DNA of 64,000 bases from Bacteroidota bacterium (GTDB taxonomy: Bacteria > Bacteroidota > Bacteroidia > Chitinophagales > Chitinophagaceae), in NCBI GenBank assembly GCA_025363385.1, contig JANYEA010000032.1:105796-169795 (forward strand). The letters are read 5' to 3'. Within the stretch, counting starts at the first letter, position 1, and every line of letters begins with the position of its first letter. The translations under genes were made by a program, and so were the position numbers. Shown here piece after piece: positions 27,560 through 36,404 of this stretch. A model generated the notes under the pieces. That model had not been told where the DNA came from and searched no databases. It saw only the letters and a program-made list of their open reading frames with translations.

Positions 27560-29335
27560 TTAAACTGCGGCTAATATTTTTCTTTCTCCAATTTGCTGAC
27601 GCCACATTGCATAATACAATCCCTTTTCTTCCAGTAATTGATGGTGACTTCCTGTTTCAACTACCTGACCTTTTTCAAGCACATAAATTCTATCTGCGTG
27701 CATAATAGTGCTTAATCTATGAGCGATCATTACCGTTATCTGTTCTTTTTCGGCAGATATTCTACGAATGGTATTGGTGATTTCTTCTTCTGTGATACTA
27801 TCTAACGAAGAAGTTGCTTCATCAAAAATGAGCAAATGTGGATGACGCAAAAGTGCTCTGGCTATAGACAGCCGCTGCTTTTCACCCCCACTTAATTTTA
27901 ATCCACCTTCACCAATCATTGTATCCAATCCTTTTTCGGCTCTTGATAAAAGATTATCACAACTTGCTTTGTGTAACGCATCCCTTACATCATCATCGGT
28001 TGCCTCAGGGAATACAAAAGTTAAATTCTCTCGTATGGTTCCAGCGAATAATTGCGTGTCTTGGGTAACAAATCCAATCTGATTACGAAGTTCATCAAAA
28101 TCTATTTCATGACCATCTATACCATTATAAAAGATGGTGCCATCTTGTGTTCTGTATAAGCCCACTAAAAGTTTTACAAGTGTACTTTTTCCGGCACCTG
28201 ATGGTCCTACAAAAGCGATGGTTTCGCCTCGTTTTACATTAAATGAAATACCGTCAAGTGCTTTGTACTGTGCTGTTTGATGTTTAAATGCAATGTTCTT
28301 AAATTCCAACTCTTCAATAATTCCAACCTGCTTAGGTTCTAATGGTTTTGGCTCTACCTGTTTAAGCATGAGGTTATGAAAATTACTCATCGAAGCCTCA
28401 GCTTCGCGATAACTTATAATGATACTGCCAATTTCCTGCAAGGGACCGAAGATGAAAAAACTATAGAATTGTAATGAAATTAATTGACCCACTGTTAGTA
28501 CTTCTCTAAACAATAACCACATTAGAGTAAACGTAATTACCTGTCTTAAAAAATTCACCATTGTTCCTTGTATAAAACTCAACGAACGAATGTTTTTTAC
28601 TTTTCGAAGTTCTAATCCAAGAATCTTATAGGTATTGGTATTTAATCTTTTTACTTCTTGATCTGTAAGCCCAAGACTTTTTACCAATTCAATATTGCGT
28701 AAACTCTCGGTGGTAGAACCTGCAAGTGAAGTGGTTTCTTTGACAATGTTTTTTTGAATGGATTTTATTTTTTTACTCAATAGGTTGGTTACGATAGCAA
28801 TTAAAAACGCACCACCCATATAGATCGGCATGATCGACCAATGCAAACGTGTTGCATAAATTGACACAAATATCACGCTCACTAAAATTCCAAACAATAC
28901 ATTGATCACGTAACCAATAAACTTCTCTGTATCGCTTCTCACTTTTGTTAAGATCGATAAGGTTTCGCCACTTCGTTGGTCTTCGAATTCCTGATAAGGT
29001 AATCTCATTGAATGCTTCAGTCCGTCTGTAAAGATCTTCGCTCCAAACTTCTGAATGATCACATTTACCGTATAATCCTGAAATGCTTTCGCAATTCTAC
29101 TAACCATTGCTGTTCCTACTAATAAGAATAGCATAAAGCCAAGACCTCTCACATAAGTGCTTTCATTCCGTAATGTGCCATCGTCTGCGACTTTTGGGTG
29201 GCTTGCAAAGCGATCGATCAATTTTCCAAATATCATGGGGTCGAACATCGAAAATGTCTGGTTAATACCTGCAAGGCCTAATGCCAGAATGATATGCCAT
29301 TTATATGGTTTGAGATAGGTTAAAAGTATTTTCAT
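27560..29335 (-). CDS. ABC transporter, fused permease/ATP-binding protein (MsbA-like)
   Basis: A 591-residue type IV ABC exporter half-transporter. Six membrane helices occupy about 15-310. The nucleotide-binding domain (about 340-575) has Walker A GPSGAGKST, Q-loop FVTQDTQ, signature LSGGEKQR, Walker B LLIFDEATSSLD and the H-loop AHRLST. It probably works as a homodimer. Lipids, peptides or drugs are all possible substrates. A second exporter of the same class is at 55456, but the two are not adjacent and need not pair. Confidence 0.92.
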   Translation of the reverse strand: MKILLTYLKPYKWHIILALGLAGINQTFSMFDPMIFGKLIDRFASHPKVADDGTLRNESTYVRGLGFMLFLLVGTAMVSRIAKAFQDYTVNVIIQKFGAKIFTDGLKHSMRLPYQEFEDQRSGETLSILTKVRSDTEKFIGYVINVLFGILVSVIFVSIYATRLHWSIMPIYMGGAFLIAIVTNLLSKKIKSIQKNIVKETTSLAGSTTESLRNIELVKSLGLTDQEVKRLNTNTYKILGLELRKVKNIRSLSFIQGTMVNFLRQVITFTLMWLLFREVLTVGQLISLQFYSFFIFGPLQEIGSIIISYREAEASMSNFHNLMLKQVEPKPLEPKQVGIIEELEFKNIAFKHQTAQYKALDGISFNVKRGETIAFVGPSGAGKSTLVKLLVGLYRTQDGTIFYNGIDGHEIDFDELRNQIGFVTQDTQLFAGTIRENLTFVFPEATDDDVRDALHKASCDNLLSRAEKGLDTMIGEGGLKLSGGEKQRLSIARALLRHPHLLIFDEATSSLDSITEEEITNTIRRISAEKEQITVMIAHRLSTIMHADRIYVLEKGQVVETGSHHQLLEEKGLYYAMWRQQIGERKILAAV

Positions 29336-29520
29336 TGAAATTAATTAGGTTTTACAGTATAACAATATCCGTACTATTCTTTAAAATATGACAATATTGC
29401 TTGTTAAGTTACCTCAATACGCCAGCTCAAAGGGGTTTTCCACCTTCTGTTAATAATAAGATCATTTCCGAGTTAGGGTTTCGCAGACTTTATTCGGTAA
29501 ATTACAAAAACAGAAATCTT

Positions 29521-29994
29521 ATGCGTTGGAGAAAATTTAACGGTGAGCTGATTAATTTACCCATCAAACAAGCGGTGGAAGATGCTATTGTTCAGGAGAC
29601 TGAAAAGCGTATTAAATTAAAAGTGTGTATCGGCACGGATAGTCAGGTGAAGGGCGACGATACAGAGTTTGCAACTGTGATTGTTTTTTTAAGAGAGCAC
29701 AATGGTGGGTTTATGTATATCCACAATGAAAAAACAAAAACCAAATATCATATCAAAGAAAGAATGCTGGTTGAAGTTGCTAAGAGCATAGAAGTGGCTT
29801 ACGAATTATGCGATCTTTTTATTGAACACCATATTGAAATGGAAGTGCATGCAGACATCAATACCAATCCTCAATTTAAAAGTAACGACGCATTGCGCGA
29901 AGCAATGGGTTATATATTGGGTATGGGATTTGCCTTCAAAGCCAAGCCAGAAGCCTTTGCAAGCAGTTGCTGTGCAGATAAAATCTGCAACTAA
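29521..29994 (+). CDS. RNase H-like YkuK family protein (DUF458)
   Basis: A 157-residue protein of the DUF458/YkuK family, which has a ribonuclease H-like fold. Visible blocks are the strand-loop CIGTDSQVKGDD with two Asp residues and the central strand block EFATVIVFLREHNGGFMYIHNE, followed by EVHADINTNPQFKSN. ATG 29521 is chosen because the upstream in-frame extension from TTG 29401 is unlike the family. The last eleven residues contain three cysteines (SCCADKIC). Nuclease activity is only inferred from the fold. No operon partner. Confidence 0.8.
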   Translation: MRWRKFNGELINLPIKQAVEDAIVQETEKRIKLKVCIGTDSQVKGDDTEFATVIVFLREHNGGFMYIHNEKTKTKYHIKERMLVEVAKSIEVAYELCDLFIEHHIEMEVHADINTNPQFKSNDALREAMGYILGMGFAFKAKPEAFASSCCADKICN

Positions 29995-30054
29995 TTTTGG
30001 TTGATTTGATGTGTTGGTTGGGTTTTTACTAATCCAACTGAACTGCTATCCAGT

Positions 30055-30693
30055 TTATCCCGGTGTTTTTTTGAAATCACTATTCATCTGCTGCAATAAG
30101 GCTAGGATCTCTTCTCTGCCTATTTTTTTTTCGGCACTTGTTACAAAATGCCTGGGAAGGAATTGCCATGTCTCCCGAAGCTTGTCCATAAAGGCCTGTA
30201 CATTTCTTGCAACAACACCTGGTTTTTCTTTATCTGATTTTGTAAAAACCAAGCTAAATGGAATTTCCCAGTGGTCTAGTTGATTTACAAATTCCAGGTC
30301 GTTTTTTTGCGGAGTATGTCTGCTATCAATTAAAACAAATACTTGCATTAAGTTTTCTCTTTTGCGTAAGTATCCATCTATCATTTGTTCCCAACGATTC
30401 CTATCCGAAATAGAACGTTTTGCATATCCATATCCGGGAAGATCGACCAAATACCATTTTTCTTTCGGTCCTTTTAAGGCCCCGGAGCTTTCAATATCAA
30501 AATGGTTTATGAGCTGGGTTTTTCCAGGCGTACCCGAAGTCTTTGCCAGATTTTTCTGTTTAGTAAGCAGATTGATCAATGAAGATTTGCCCACATTACT
30601 TCTCCCAATAAAAGCATATTCCGGACGGTCTGGTTTCGGACACTGAGTAACCAAGGCCGATGAGATATTGTATTTAGCAGAAGTAACTTCCAT
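30055..30693 (-). CDS. engB: Ribosome biogenesis GTPase EngB (YsxC/YihA)
   Basis: Small GTPase needed for assembly of the large ribosomal subunit. The 212-residue sequence has the P-loop GRSNVGKS at 30-37, the switch/G3 block VDLPGYGYAK, the G4 motif TKSD and a G5-like SAE near the end. It is the last gene of a minus-strand unit gpmI, haem-binding protein, engB with gaps of 11 and 2 bp. Length is normal for the family. Confidence 0.95.
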   Translation of the reverse strand: MEVTSAKYNISSALVTQCPKPDRPEYAFIGRSNVGKSSLINLLTKQKNLAKTSGTPGKTQLINHFDIESSGALKGPKEKWYLVDLPGYGYAKRSISDRNRWEQMIDGYLRKRENLMQVFVLIDSRHTPQKNDLEFVNQLDHWEIPFSLVFTKSDKEKPGVVARNVQAFMDKLRETWQFLPRHFVTSAEKKIGREEILALLQQMNSDFKKTPG

Positions 30694-30695
30694 AT

Positions 30696-31181
30696 TTATT
30701 TTCTTTTTGGTAAAACCAAACTATCAGCGGGATATCTTGCTTTTATACTATCTCTTACGTTACTACACCAATCAAATAATTTTTGTTTCTCTATTTCATT
30801 CAATTTAGCTTCCTTATGTATCCAAGTATAAGATTCCAAAGGCATTTCACCCTCTTTTATTTGTTCTATACATTCGTCTAACTTTTTATACTGACGAGCT
30901 ATTTGGTAACTATTGAATTCATTAAAATTCATATGCTTTTTGCCATCATTTACATGATTAGTAAGCCAAATACCTACGGGTTGAATATTATTATACCAGG
31001 GATAAGTAGTGTTATTACTGTGGCAGTCGTTACAAGCTTTTGCAAGAATTTGTTTTACATCATCTGGCACATTGTACGATTTTGAAATATCATTATCCAT
31101 TTTATTAGAATCGTTTTTAGCAGGTCGATATGCCTGTAATAACAAAAGAATTACTAGAATTCCAATTCCTACTTTTTTCAT
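30696..31181 (-). CDS. Haem-binding domain (Haem_bd) protein, cytochrome c-like
   Basis: A 161-residue exported protein with an N-terminal hydrophobic helix (3-16) and one c-type haem site, CNDCH, at 50-54, followed by the Haem_bd family block NTTYPWYNNIQPVGIWLTNHV and GEMPLESYTW, whose Met could be the distal ligand. Such proteins are small monohaem carriers facing the periplasm; the partner redox enzyme is unknown. The gene lies between gpmI and engB with almost no spacing. Confidence 0.88.
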   Translation of the reverse strand: MKKVGIGILVILLLLQAYRPAKNDSNKMDNDISKSYNVPDDVKQILAKACNDCHSNNTTYPWYNNIQPVGIWLTNHVNDGKKHMNFNEFNSYQIARQYKKLDECIEQIKEGEMPLESYTWIHKEAKLNEIEKQKLFDWCSNVRDSIKARYPADSLVLPKRK

Positions 31182-31192
31182 TGTTGTATAAT

Positions 31193-32713
31193 TTAGATGA
31201 GAATGCTACCTGTCATTTCCTTTGGAATTTCAAGACCCATTACTTTTAAAATGGTAGGTGCTAGATCGCCAAGTTTACCTGGTTTTATAGTACCTCTCCA
31301 ATCTTTGTCAATAATAAAGAAAGGCACAGGATTTAAAGTATGTGCTGTATTAGGAGTACCATCTTCATTAATCATGAAATCTGCATTTCCATGGTCTGCA
31401 GTTAGGAAAACAGTGTAACCATGTTGAAGTGCTGCTGTTACTACACGTTTCACACAAGCATCAACTGTTCTAGCTGCTGTTATTGCAGCACTAAATACGC
31501 CTGTATGACCTACCATATCTGTATTTGCAAAGTTCAAACAAATGAAATCTGCAGTTTCATTTTCAATTTCATGAATCAGCTTATCTGTGATTTCTATCGC
31601 ACTCATTTCTGGTTGAAGATCATAAGTGGCAACTTTTGGTGATGGTACCATGATTCTACTTTCGCCGGTATATGGATCTTCTCTTCCACCGCTAAAGAAA
31701 AAGGTAACGTGTGGATATTTCTCAGTCTCTGCAATTCTAATTTGCTTCTTACCATTTGCTTCTAAAACCTGACCAAGTGTATTGAATAAATTATCATTTT
31801 CAAAAATGGCAGAAACCTTTTTGAATTTATGATCATACATCGTCATAGTAGTATATGTAAGATCTAATTTGTGCATGCCAAAATCTGCATGGTCTGCTTG
31901 TGTAAGTACTTCTGTGATTTCTCTGCAGCGATCCGTTCTGAAATTAAAACAGATAGCTACATCCCCAGATTGAATTTTCGCAATTGGTTTATTTTTTGTA
32001 TCAACTATAATAGTAGGAAGTATAAACTCATCTGAAACATTTGCAGCATATGAATTTTCAACAGCAGCTATTGCACTAGTTGCAGTAGGCCCAACTGCGT
32101 TTACTAATCCATCGTAAGCCAATTTTACTCTTTCCCAACGCTTATCGCGGTCCATGGCATAGTATCTGCCACTCACAGTAGCTATTTTACCTACTGAAGT
32201 TGGTAAGAAATTTTCCAGATCGGTTACATATCCTAAACCACTTTTCGGATCAGTGTCGCGTCCATCTGTAAACACATGAATAAACACTTTTGTTAAACCT
32301 TCTGCTTTACAAACTTTCAAAATTGCTTTTAAATGTCTGGTATGCGAATGCACCCCACCATCGCTTAATAATCCTAATAAATGCAGAGGTTTATTACTTG
32401 TTTTAGCCTTACGGATGGTATTCAGTAATACTTCATTAGCAGCCAATTCACCAGTACGTATGGCCACATTGATTCTTTGTAATTCCTGGTAAACAATTCT
32501 ACCAGCACCCAGGTTTAAATGGCCAACTTCACTATTTCCCATCTGTCCGTCGGGCAAGCCAACGTCTTCACCACAGGTTACAAGGGTAGTATTGGGGTAT
32601 TGACTATATAAACTACTTACAAATGCAGGGTGTGCTTGTTGAATGGCATCTGCGCTAGGGATTTTTCCTAATCCCCAACCGTCCATAATCGCTAAAATCA
32701 CTTTCTTACTCAT
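31193..32713 (-). CDS. gpmI: 2,3-bisphosphoglycerate-independent phosphoglycerate mutase
   Basis: Interconverts 3- and 2-phosphoglycerate in glycolysis using two Mn2+ ions and a phosphoserine intermediate. The 506-residue sequence is of alkaline-phosphatase type: Asp11 (MDGWG) and the catalytic Ser61 (GNSEVGH), then the inserted phosphotransferase domain, and the second metal cluster with NFANTDMVGHTG and TADHGNAD near the end. Length is normal. It is the first gene of a three-gene minus-strand unit. Confidence 0.97.
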   Translation of the reverse strand: MSKKVILAIMDGWGLGKIPSADAIQQAHPAFVSSLYSQYPNTTLVTCGEDVGLPDGQMGNSEVGHLNLGAGRIVYQELQRINVAIRTGELAANEVLLNTIRKAKTSNKPLHLLGLLSDGGVHSHTRHLKAILKVCKAEGLTKVFIHVFTDGRDTDPKSGLGYVTDLENFLPTSVGKIATVSGRYYAMDRDKRWERVKLAYDGLVNAVGPTATSAIAAVENSYAANVSDEFILPTIIVDTKNKPIAKIQSGDVAICFNFRTDRCREITEVLTQADHADFGMHKLDLTYTTMTMYDHKFKKVSAIFENDNLFNTLGQVLEANGKKQIRIAETEKYPHVTFFFSGGREDPYTGESRIMVPSPKVATYDLQPEMSAIEITDKLIHEIENETADFICLNFANTDMVGHTGVFSAAITAARTVDACVKRVVTAALQHGYTVFLTADHGNADFMINEDGTPNTAHTLNPVPFFIIDKDWRGTIKPGKLGDLAPTILKVMGLEIPKEMTGSILI

Positions 32714-32745
32714 CTCTAAAGGTTGTTTTTACTAGATATTTACAG

Positions 32746-32753
32746 CAAATTTA
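32746..32753 (-). promoter_or_regulatory. -7 element for the gpmI operon
   Basis: TAAATTTG on the minus strand fits TAnnTTTG, 32 bases upstream of the gpmI ATG. No clear -33 element. Confidence 0.4.
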
Positions 32754-32819
32754 GCCAAACAAGTTCAATGTATCGAATTTGGCATGTTTTATGTAACAGA
32801 TACATTAGAAATCACTCAC

Positions 32820-33200
32820 ATGAAAAAATTATTTTTAGCAATAGGGTTAGCGTTCAGCTTCTTATCATTTGCACAACAAGCAGATACTGAGGCGGTTGTT
32901 AAGGCTTTTAAATCTGCCAATACAGAAGAAATTGCGCAATATTTCGATGATTATATCGATTTAAAGTTCCTCGATAAGGAAGAAGTTAAGAATATAGGAC
33001 GCAACCAAGCTGGGTTAGCCCTAAAGATGTTTTTTGATGAAAATAACATCAATGGGTTTGATATGGGCTCTAACCGTGAAATTGGAAGTACACTTTATAT
33101 TACCGGAAAACTTACCAGCTCGGGTAAGCCTTATAATATGACGGTGATGCTAAAAGCGAAAGCGGGAAAACACCAGATTATCACTATTCGAATCAACTAG
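32820..33200 (+). CDS. DUF4783 domain-containing exported protein
   Basis: A 126-residue periplasmic protein: signal peptide MKKLFLAIGLAFSFLSFA, then a single small alpha/beta domain resembling the NTF2-like/cystatin-like fold typical of DUF4783 (FKSANTEEIAQYFDDYIDLKFLDKEE). The family is found almost only in Bacteroidota and has no known function. ATG 32820 is chosen because it gives the signal peptide. It sits 28 bp upstream of nadC, a common arrangement in this phylum. Confidence 0.8.
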   Translation: MKKLFLAIGLAFSFLSFAQQADTEAVVKAFKSANTEEIAQYFDDYIDLKFLDKEEVKNIGRNQAGLALKMFFDENNINGFDMGSNREIGSTLYITGKLTSSGKPYNMTVMLKAKAGKHQIITIRIN

Positions 33201-33216
33201 ATTTTATTAGAAGTCC

Positions 33217-33224
33217 TAGATTTG
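33217..33224 (+). promoter_or_regulatory. -7 element directly before nadC
   Basis: TAGATTTG fits TAnnTTTG and ends four bases before the nadC ATG. An internal promoter giving a leaderless nadC transcript is possible. Confidence 0.35.
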
Positions 33225-33228
33225 CAAG

Positions 33229-34089
33229 ATGCAATCATATCAGGAACTCCTCGATCATTTAATTCTTTCTGCATTACATGAAGATATTGGTGATGGAGAT
33301 CATTCAACTTTGAGTTGTATTGAGCCTTCCGTGAGAGGGAAAGCCGTGCTGAAAATTAAGCAGGATGGCATATTAGCAGGTATGAAAGTGGCAGAGCGGA
33401 TTTTTTATCTGGTAGAACCCGAAGCAATTTTTAATATCCAAAAAATGGATGGCGATAAGATGGAATTTGGTGAAATCGCTTTTGTTGTAACTGCTAAAGT
33501 ATCCACTATTCTCAGTTGTGAACGTCTGGTTTTAAATTGTATGCAACGGATGAGCGGCATCGCCACACTTACTAAAAAGTATAGTTCCTTATTAGAAGGT
33601 TATCATACCCGTATTTTAGATACCAGAAAAACAACTCCCAATTTTAGACTCTTAGAAAAAGAAGCCGTTCGAATTGGGGGAGGTGTGAATCACCGTTATG
33701 CTTTGTATGATATGATCATGTTGAAAGACAATCATATTGATTATTGTGGGGGTATAGAACCTGCCATTTTAAAGGCATGGAATTATGTGCAGACCACCCA
33801 AAAAGACCTAAAAATTGAAATAGAAACCAGAACATTGACTGATGTTGAAAAAGTGATAGCAATAGGCAAAGGAAAAGTTTTTCGTATCATGCTAGACAAT
33901 TTTAAACCCGAAGATGTGGTAAATGCGGTGCAGTTAATTGATGGCGCTTTTGAAACTGAAGCAAGCGGAGGAATTGATTTGCAAAATATAAAAGAATATG
34001 CTGCAACAGGGGTTGATTATGTAAGTGTTGGTGCATTAATACATCAAGCACAAAGTCTAGACCTTAGTTTAAAAGCAAGTTTCTCTTAA
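33229..34089 (+). CDS. nadC: Nicotinate-nucleotide pyrophosphorylase (carboxylating)
   Basis: Quinolinate phosphoribosyltransferase, which converts quinolinate and PRPP to nicotinate mononucleotide in de novo NAD synthesis. The 286 residues show the family blocks EDIGDGDHST near the start, ERLVLNCMQRMSGIAT, LDTRKTTPNFR (quinolinate/PRPP contacts), GGGVNHRYALYDMIMLKDNHI, and the closing EASGGIDLQNI and VDYVSVGALIH. Length is normal. nadA and nadB are not nearby. Confidence 0.96.
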   Translation: MQSYQELLDHLILSALHEDIGDGDHSTLSCIEPSVRGKAVLKIKQDGILAGMKVAERIFYLVEPEAIFNIQKMDGDKMEFGEIAFVVTAKVSTILSCERLVLNCMQRMSGIATLTKKYSSLLEGYHTRILDTRKTTPNFRLLEKEAVRIGGGVNHRYALYDMIMLKDNHIDYCGGIEPAILKAWNYVQTTQKDLKIEIETRTLTDVEKVIAIGKGKVFRIMLDNFKPEDVVNAVQLIDGAFETEASGGIDLQNIKEYAATGVDYVSVGALIHQAQSLDLSLKASFS

Positions 34090-34109
34090 GCAAGATTCAA
34101 TAAAAGTGT

Positions 34110-34445
34110 ATGTCAAAAAAAAATAAAGCGGATACCCGCGGTTTTGTATATAGTACCAATCCTGATTTTTCATTTGAATCTTCCAATGAAATAACAGAAA
34201 CAATTGCTCCAGCCCAACAAAAATTGCGTATACGTTTAGAAACCAAGCATCGGGCAGGTAAGGCAGTAACAATCGTTGCAGGATTTGTAGGCACAGAAGC
34301 AGACCTGGAAGTTTTAGGTAAGCAATTAAAAAATCAATGTGGTACTGGGGGGTCTGCAAAAGATGCAGAGATCATCATTCAAGGTGATCAACGTATCAAA
34401 ATATTGCCCTGGTTAATCAAAAATGGTTATACGCAATCGAAATAG
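34110..34445 (+). CDS. SUI1/eIF1-like translation factor homologue (YciH family)
   Basis: A 111-residue protein with a variable N-terminus and a C-terminal SUI1 domain (about 38-108), including RAGKAVTIVAGF, the basic face and GTGGSAKDAEIIIQGDQR. Bacterial SUI1 homologues such as E. coli YciH can influence start-codon fidelity, but they are not essential and their normal role is unclear. The gene is 20 bp after nadC and ends two bases before the convergent dnaX stop. Confidence 0.9.
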   Translation: MSKKNKADTRGFVYSTNPDFSFESSNEITETIAPAQQKLRIRLETKHRAGKAVTIVAGFVGTEADLEVLGKQLKNQCGTGGSAKDAEIIIQGDQRIKILPWLIKNGYTQSK

Positions 34446-34447
34446 CA

Positions 34448-36244
34448 TTAATAATCGATATCCATTCTTAATCGGTCTTTCAGTTCTCGTACCAAAGGAA
34501 ATTGATCAGCGATCCTTTCAAATTTTTGGCGACTATTTAGTCTTAAATGCACAGGAACTTCTTCTTGATCACTTGCATCTATCAGAATTTCAAATGAGAT
34601 ACTTCTATTGTTGAAACCTTTTTGAAGGTGTTCCAATAATGACATTCTTTCTTGCTCCACAAATTTTTGAGAAGTGATAGAGCCAACTGAAATGGTAAAA
34701 AAGATATCGTTCTCGATTGATAATCTAGCGATTTTAAATGTACCAAAGGAGGAGTGCTTTTTCTGTTCTTCTAATGTAAGAGCAAAAGCATCCCATAAGG
34801 TTTTGAGCTTTTCTAAATTCAATACTTCAGCTTCCACTACTTCTTCTATAGTATATTGCTCCCCATATTTTTCACGTAATGAATCGAGTAATCCTTTTTT
34901 AGTGCCTCCTAATTGAATAGGTGGTTTGGGTTTAACTGGTTCAGCAATGGGAACTTTTGCTTCTACTACAACTGGTTTGGTAATTACTGGAGTAGCTTTC
35001 GGGGTTTCGATATAAAATTTAGACTCCGGTACACCTGCTGGAATTTGAGCACTTATTTGAATAGAAGGAACCTGTTTTAGTTTAAAAGCGATTGGCCCGT
35101 CAACTCGTTTTTTTTTTACGAGTTGACCATTATCAACAGAAAGTTCAATGGCCTGTTGAAGAAAGTTAAGTTTGATCAGTGTGAGCTCAACATGCAATCT
35201 TTTATTGCGGGCCATTTTGTAGTTGATCTCAGATTCATTTAAAATATTTAGTGCACTCACTAAAAAAGAAAATCCCGATTTTTCTGCAGCTTGTATGTAT
35301 TTGCTTTGCATGCCTTCCACTACTTCAAGAAGTGATGCAGACTTAGGATCTTTGCATACCAATAAATTTCTGATAAATTCTGCGAATCCATTTAAAACTA
35401 GATCGCCTTCAAATCCCTTTCTATTTATTTCATCGAAAAGTAACATGGCAGCAGGCAGATCCTGCGATTGCATCGATTCTAATAATTTAAAATAATAGTC
35501 GTCGTCTAAAATGTTTAAATGCTCTAATGTATTCTGATAAGTAACAATTCCATTTGTAAAGCTTACAATTTTATCCAGGATGCTTAAAGAATCGCGCATG
35601 CAGCCCTCGCTTTTTTGAGCAATCACTTGAAGTGCAGCTTTATCTGCTTTGATAGATTCTTTGTCTACAATTTCCTGTAAATGTTCAACCGTATCGTTAT
35701 TCGTAATTCTTTTAAAATCAAAAATCTGACAACGGCTTAAAATGGTAGGTAAAATTTTGTGTTTTTCAGTGGTTGCCAAAATAAAAATGGCATAGGGTGG
35801 TGGTTCTTCTAATGTTTTTAAAAATGCATTGAAGGCACTAGCGCTTAACATGTGTACCTCATCTACAATATACACTTTGTATTTACCAGCTTGTGGAGCA
35901 AACCTAACTTGCTCAACTAATGCACGAATATCATCTACTGAGTTATTACTGGCAGCATCCAATTCATGAATGTTCATGGATGTACCTGCATCAAATGAGG
36001 TACAACTATTACAAGTATTACAGGCTTCTCCCTCTAAGGTTTGATTGGTGCAATTAATTGTTTTTGCAAGAATACGTGCACAGGTTGTTTTACCTACGCC
36101 TCTTGGTCCGCAGAATAAAAAAGCATGTGCCAACTGGTTATTCCGGATGGCATTTTTTAAGGTGGTTGTAATATGCTGTTGCCCTACAACCGTATTAAAA
36201 TTCTGTGGGCGATATTTTCTTGCTGAAACGATGAAATTGTCCAT
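34448..36244 (-). CDS. dnaX: DNA polymerase III subunits gamma and tau
   Basis: Clamp-loader ATPase. From ATG 36244 the product is 598 residues: AAA+ domains I-III (1 to about 375) with Walker A GPRGVGKT at 46-53, zinc-binding cysteines 65, 75, 78 and 81, the DExx-type box VDEVHML, and sensor/arginine-finger block ILSRCQIFDFK; then a Pro/Lys/Val-rich linker and the tau-specific C-terminal region that would bind the polymerase. An upstream in-frame ATG at 36274 adds ten residues unlike the family. The coding strand carries ten A residues at codons 376-379, flanked by a 9-bp inverted repeat (separate entry). It is convergent with the SUI1 gene. Confidence 0.96.
   Translation of the reverse strand: MDNFIVSARKYRPQNFNTVVGQQHITTTLKNAIRNNQLAHAFLFCGPRGVGKTTCARILAKTINCTNQTLEGEACNTCNSCTSFDAGTSMNIHELDAASNNSVDDIRALVEQVRFAPQAGKYKVYIVDEVHMLSASAFNAFLKTLEEPPPYAIFILATTEKHKILPTILSRCQIFDFKRITNNDTVEHLQEIVDKESIKADKAALQVIAQKSEGCMRDSLSILDKIVSFTNGIVTYQNTLEHLNILDDDYYFKLLESMQSQDLPAAMLLFDEINRKGFEGDLVLNGFAEFIRNLLVCKDPKSASLLEVVEGMQSKYIQAAEKSGFSFLVSALNILNESEINYKMARNKRLHVELTLIKLNFLQQAIELSVDNGQLVKKKRVDGPIAFKLKQVPSIQISAQIPAGVPESKFYIETPKATPVITKPVVVEAKVPIAEPVKPKPPIQLGGTKKGLLDSLREKYGEQYTIEEVVEAEVLNLEKLKTLWDAFALTLEEQKKHSSFGTFKIARLSIENDIFFTISVGSITSQKFVEQERMSLLEHLQKGFNNRSISFEILIDASDQEEVPVHLRLNSRQKFERIADQFPLVRELKDRLRMDIDY
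35099..35127 (-). promoter_or_regulatory. Candidate programmed frameshift/transcriptional slippage site in dnaX
   Basis: On the coding strand GTCAACTCG, then T and ten A residues, then CGAGTTGAC. The 9-bp arms are perfectly complementary and the A-run is in the loop. In frame it reads Val376-Lys-Lys-Lys379-Arg380. A -1 shift, or one added A, gives ACG AGT TGA, a stop two codons later; a +1 shift stops after about ten codons. The place is the domain III/IV border, where other bacteria end the short gamma form. Confidence 0.65.
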
Positions 36245-36261
36245 AATTGCTGTAACTGCTC

Positions 36262-36269
36262 CAAAAGTA
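36262..36269 (-). promoter_or_regulatory. -7 element for dnaX
   Basis: TACTTTTG on the minus strand fits TAnnTTTG, 17 bases upstream of ATG 36244. It falls inside the possible longer reading frame, which supports the shorter dnaX start. Confidence 0.45.
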
Positions 36270-36316
36270 CGCAATGGAAAGATTTTAGAAGCGTAAGTTT
36301 TTTAACATTAATATAT

Positions 36317-36349
36317 TTTCAATATTATATTGAAATAGGTGCTATTTCA
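36317..36349. promoter_or_regulatory. Two overlapping palindromes between dnaX and an SDR gene
   Basis: TTTCAATA/TATTGAAA (36317-36335, 3-base centre) and TGAAATAG/CTATTTCA (36331-36349, 3-base centre) are both perfect and share five bases. They form a likely double operator in the divergent dnaX/SDR gap. Confidence 0.45.
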
Positions 36350-36404
36350 TCTATTTTGGCTATTTTGAACTATTCTAGATTAGAACTACTAAAACAATCA
36401 AAAG

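Noticed and set aside
35108..35117. Run of ten T as the terminator of a plus-strand transcript
   Set aside because: The T-run is in the loop of the repeat, not after a stem, so it does not have terminator form on the plus strand.
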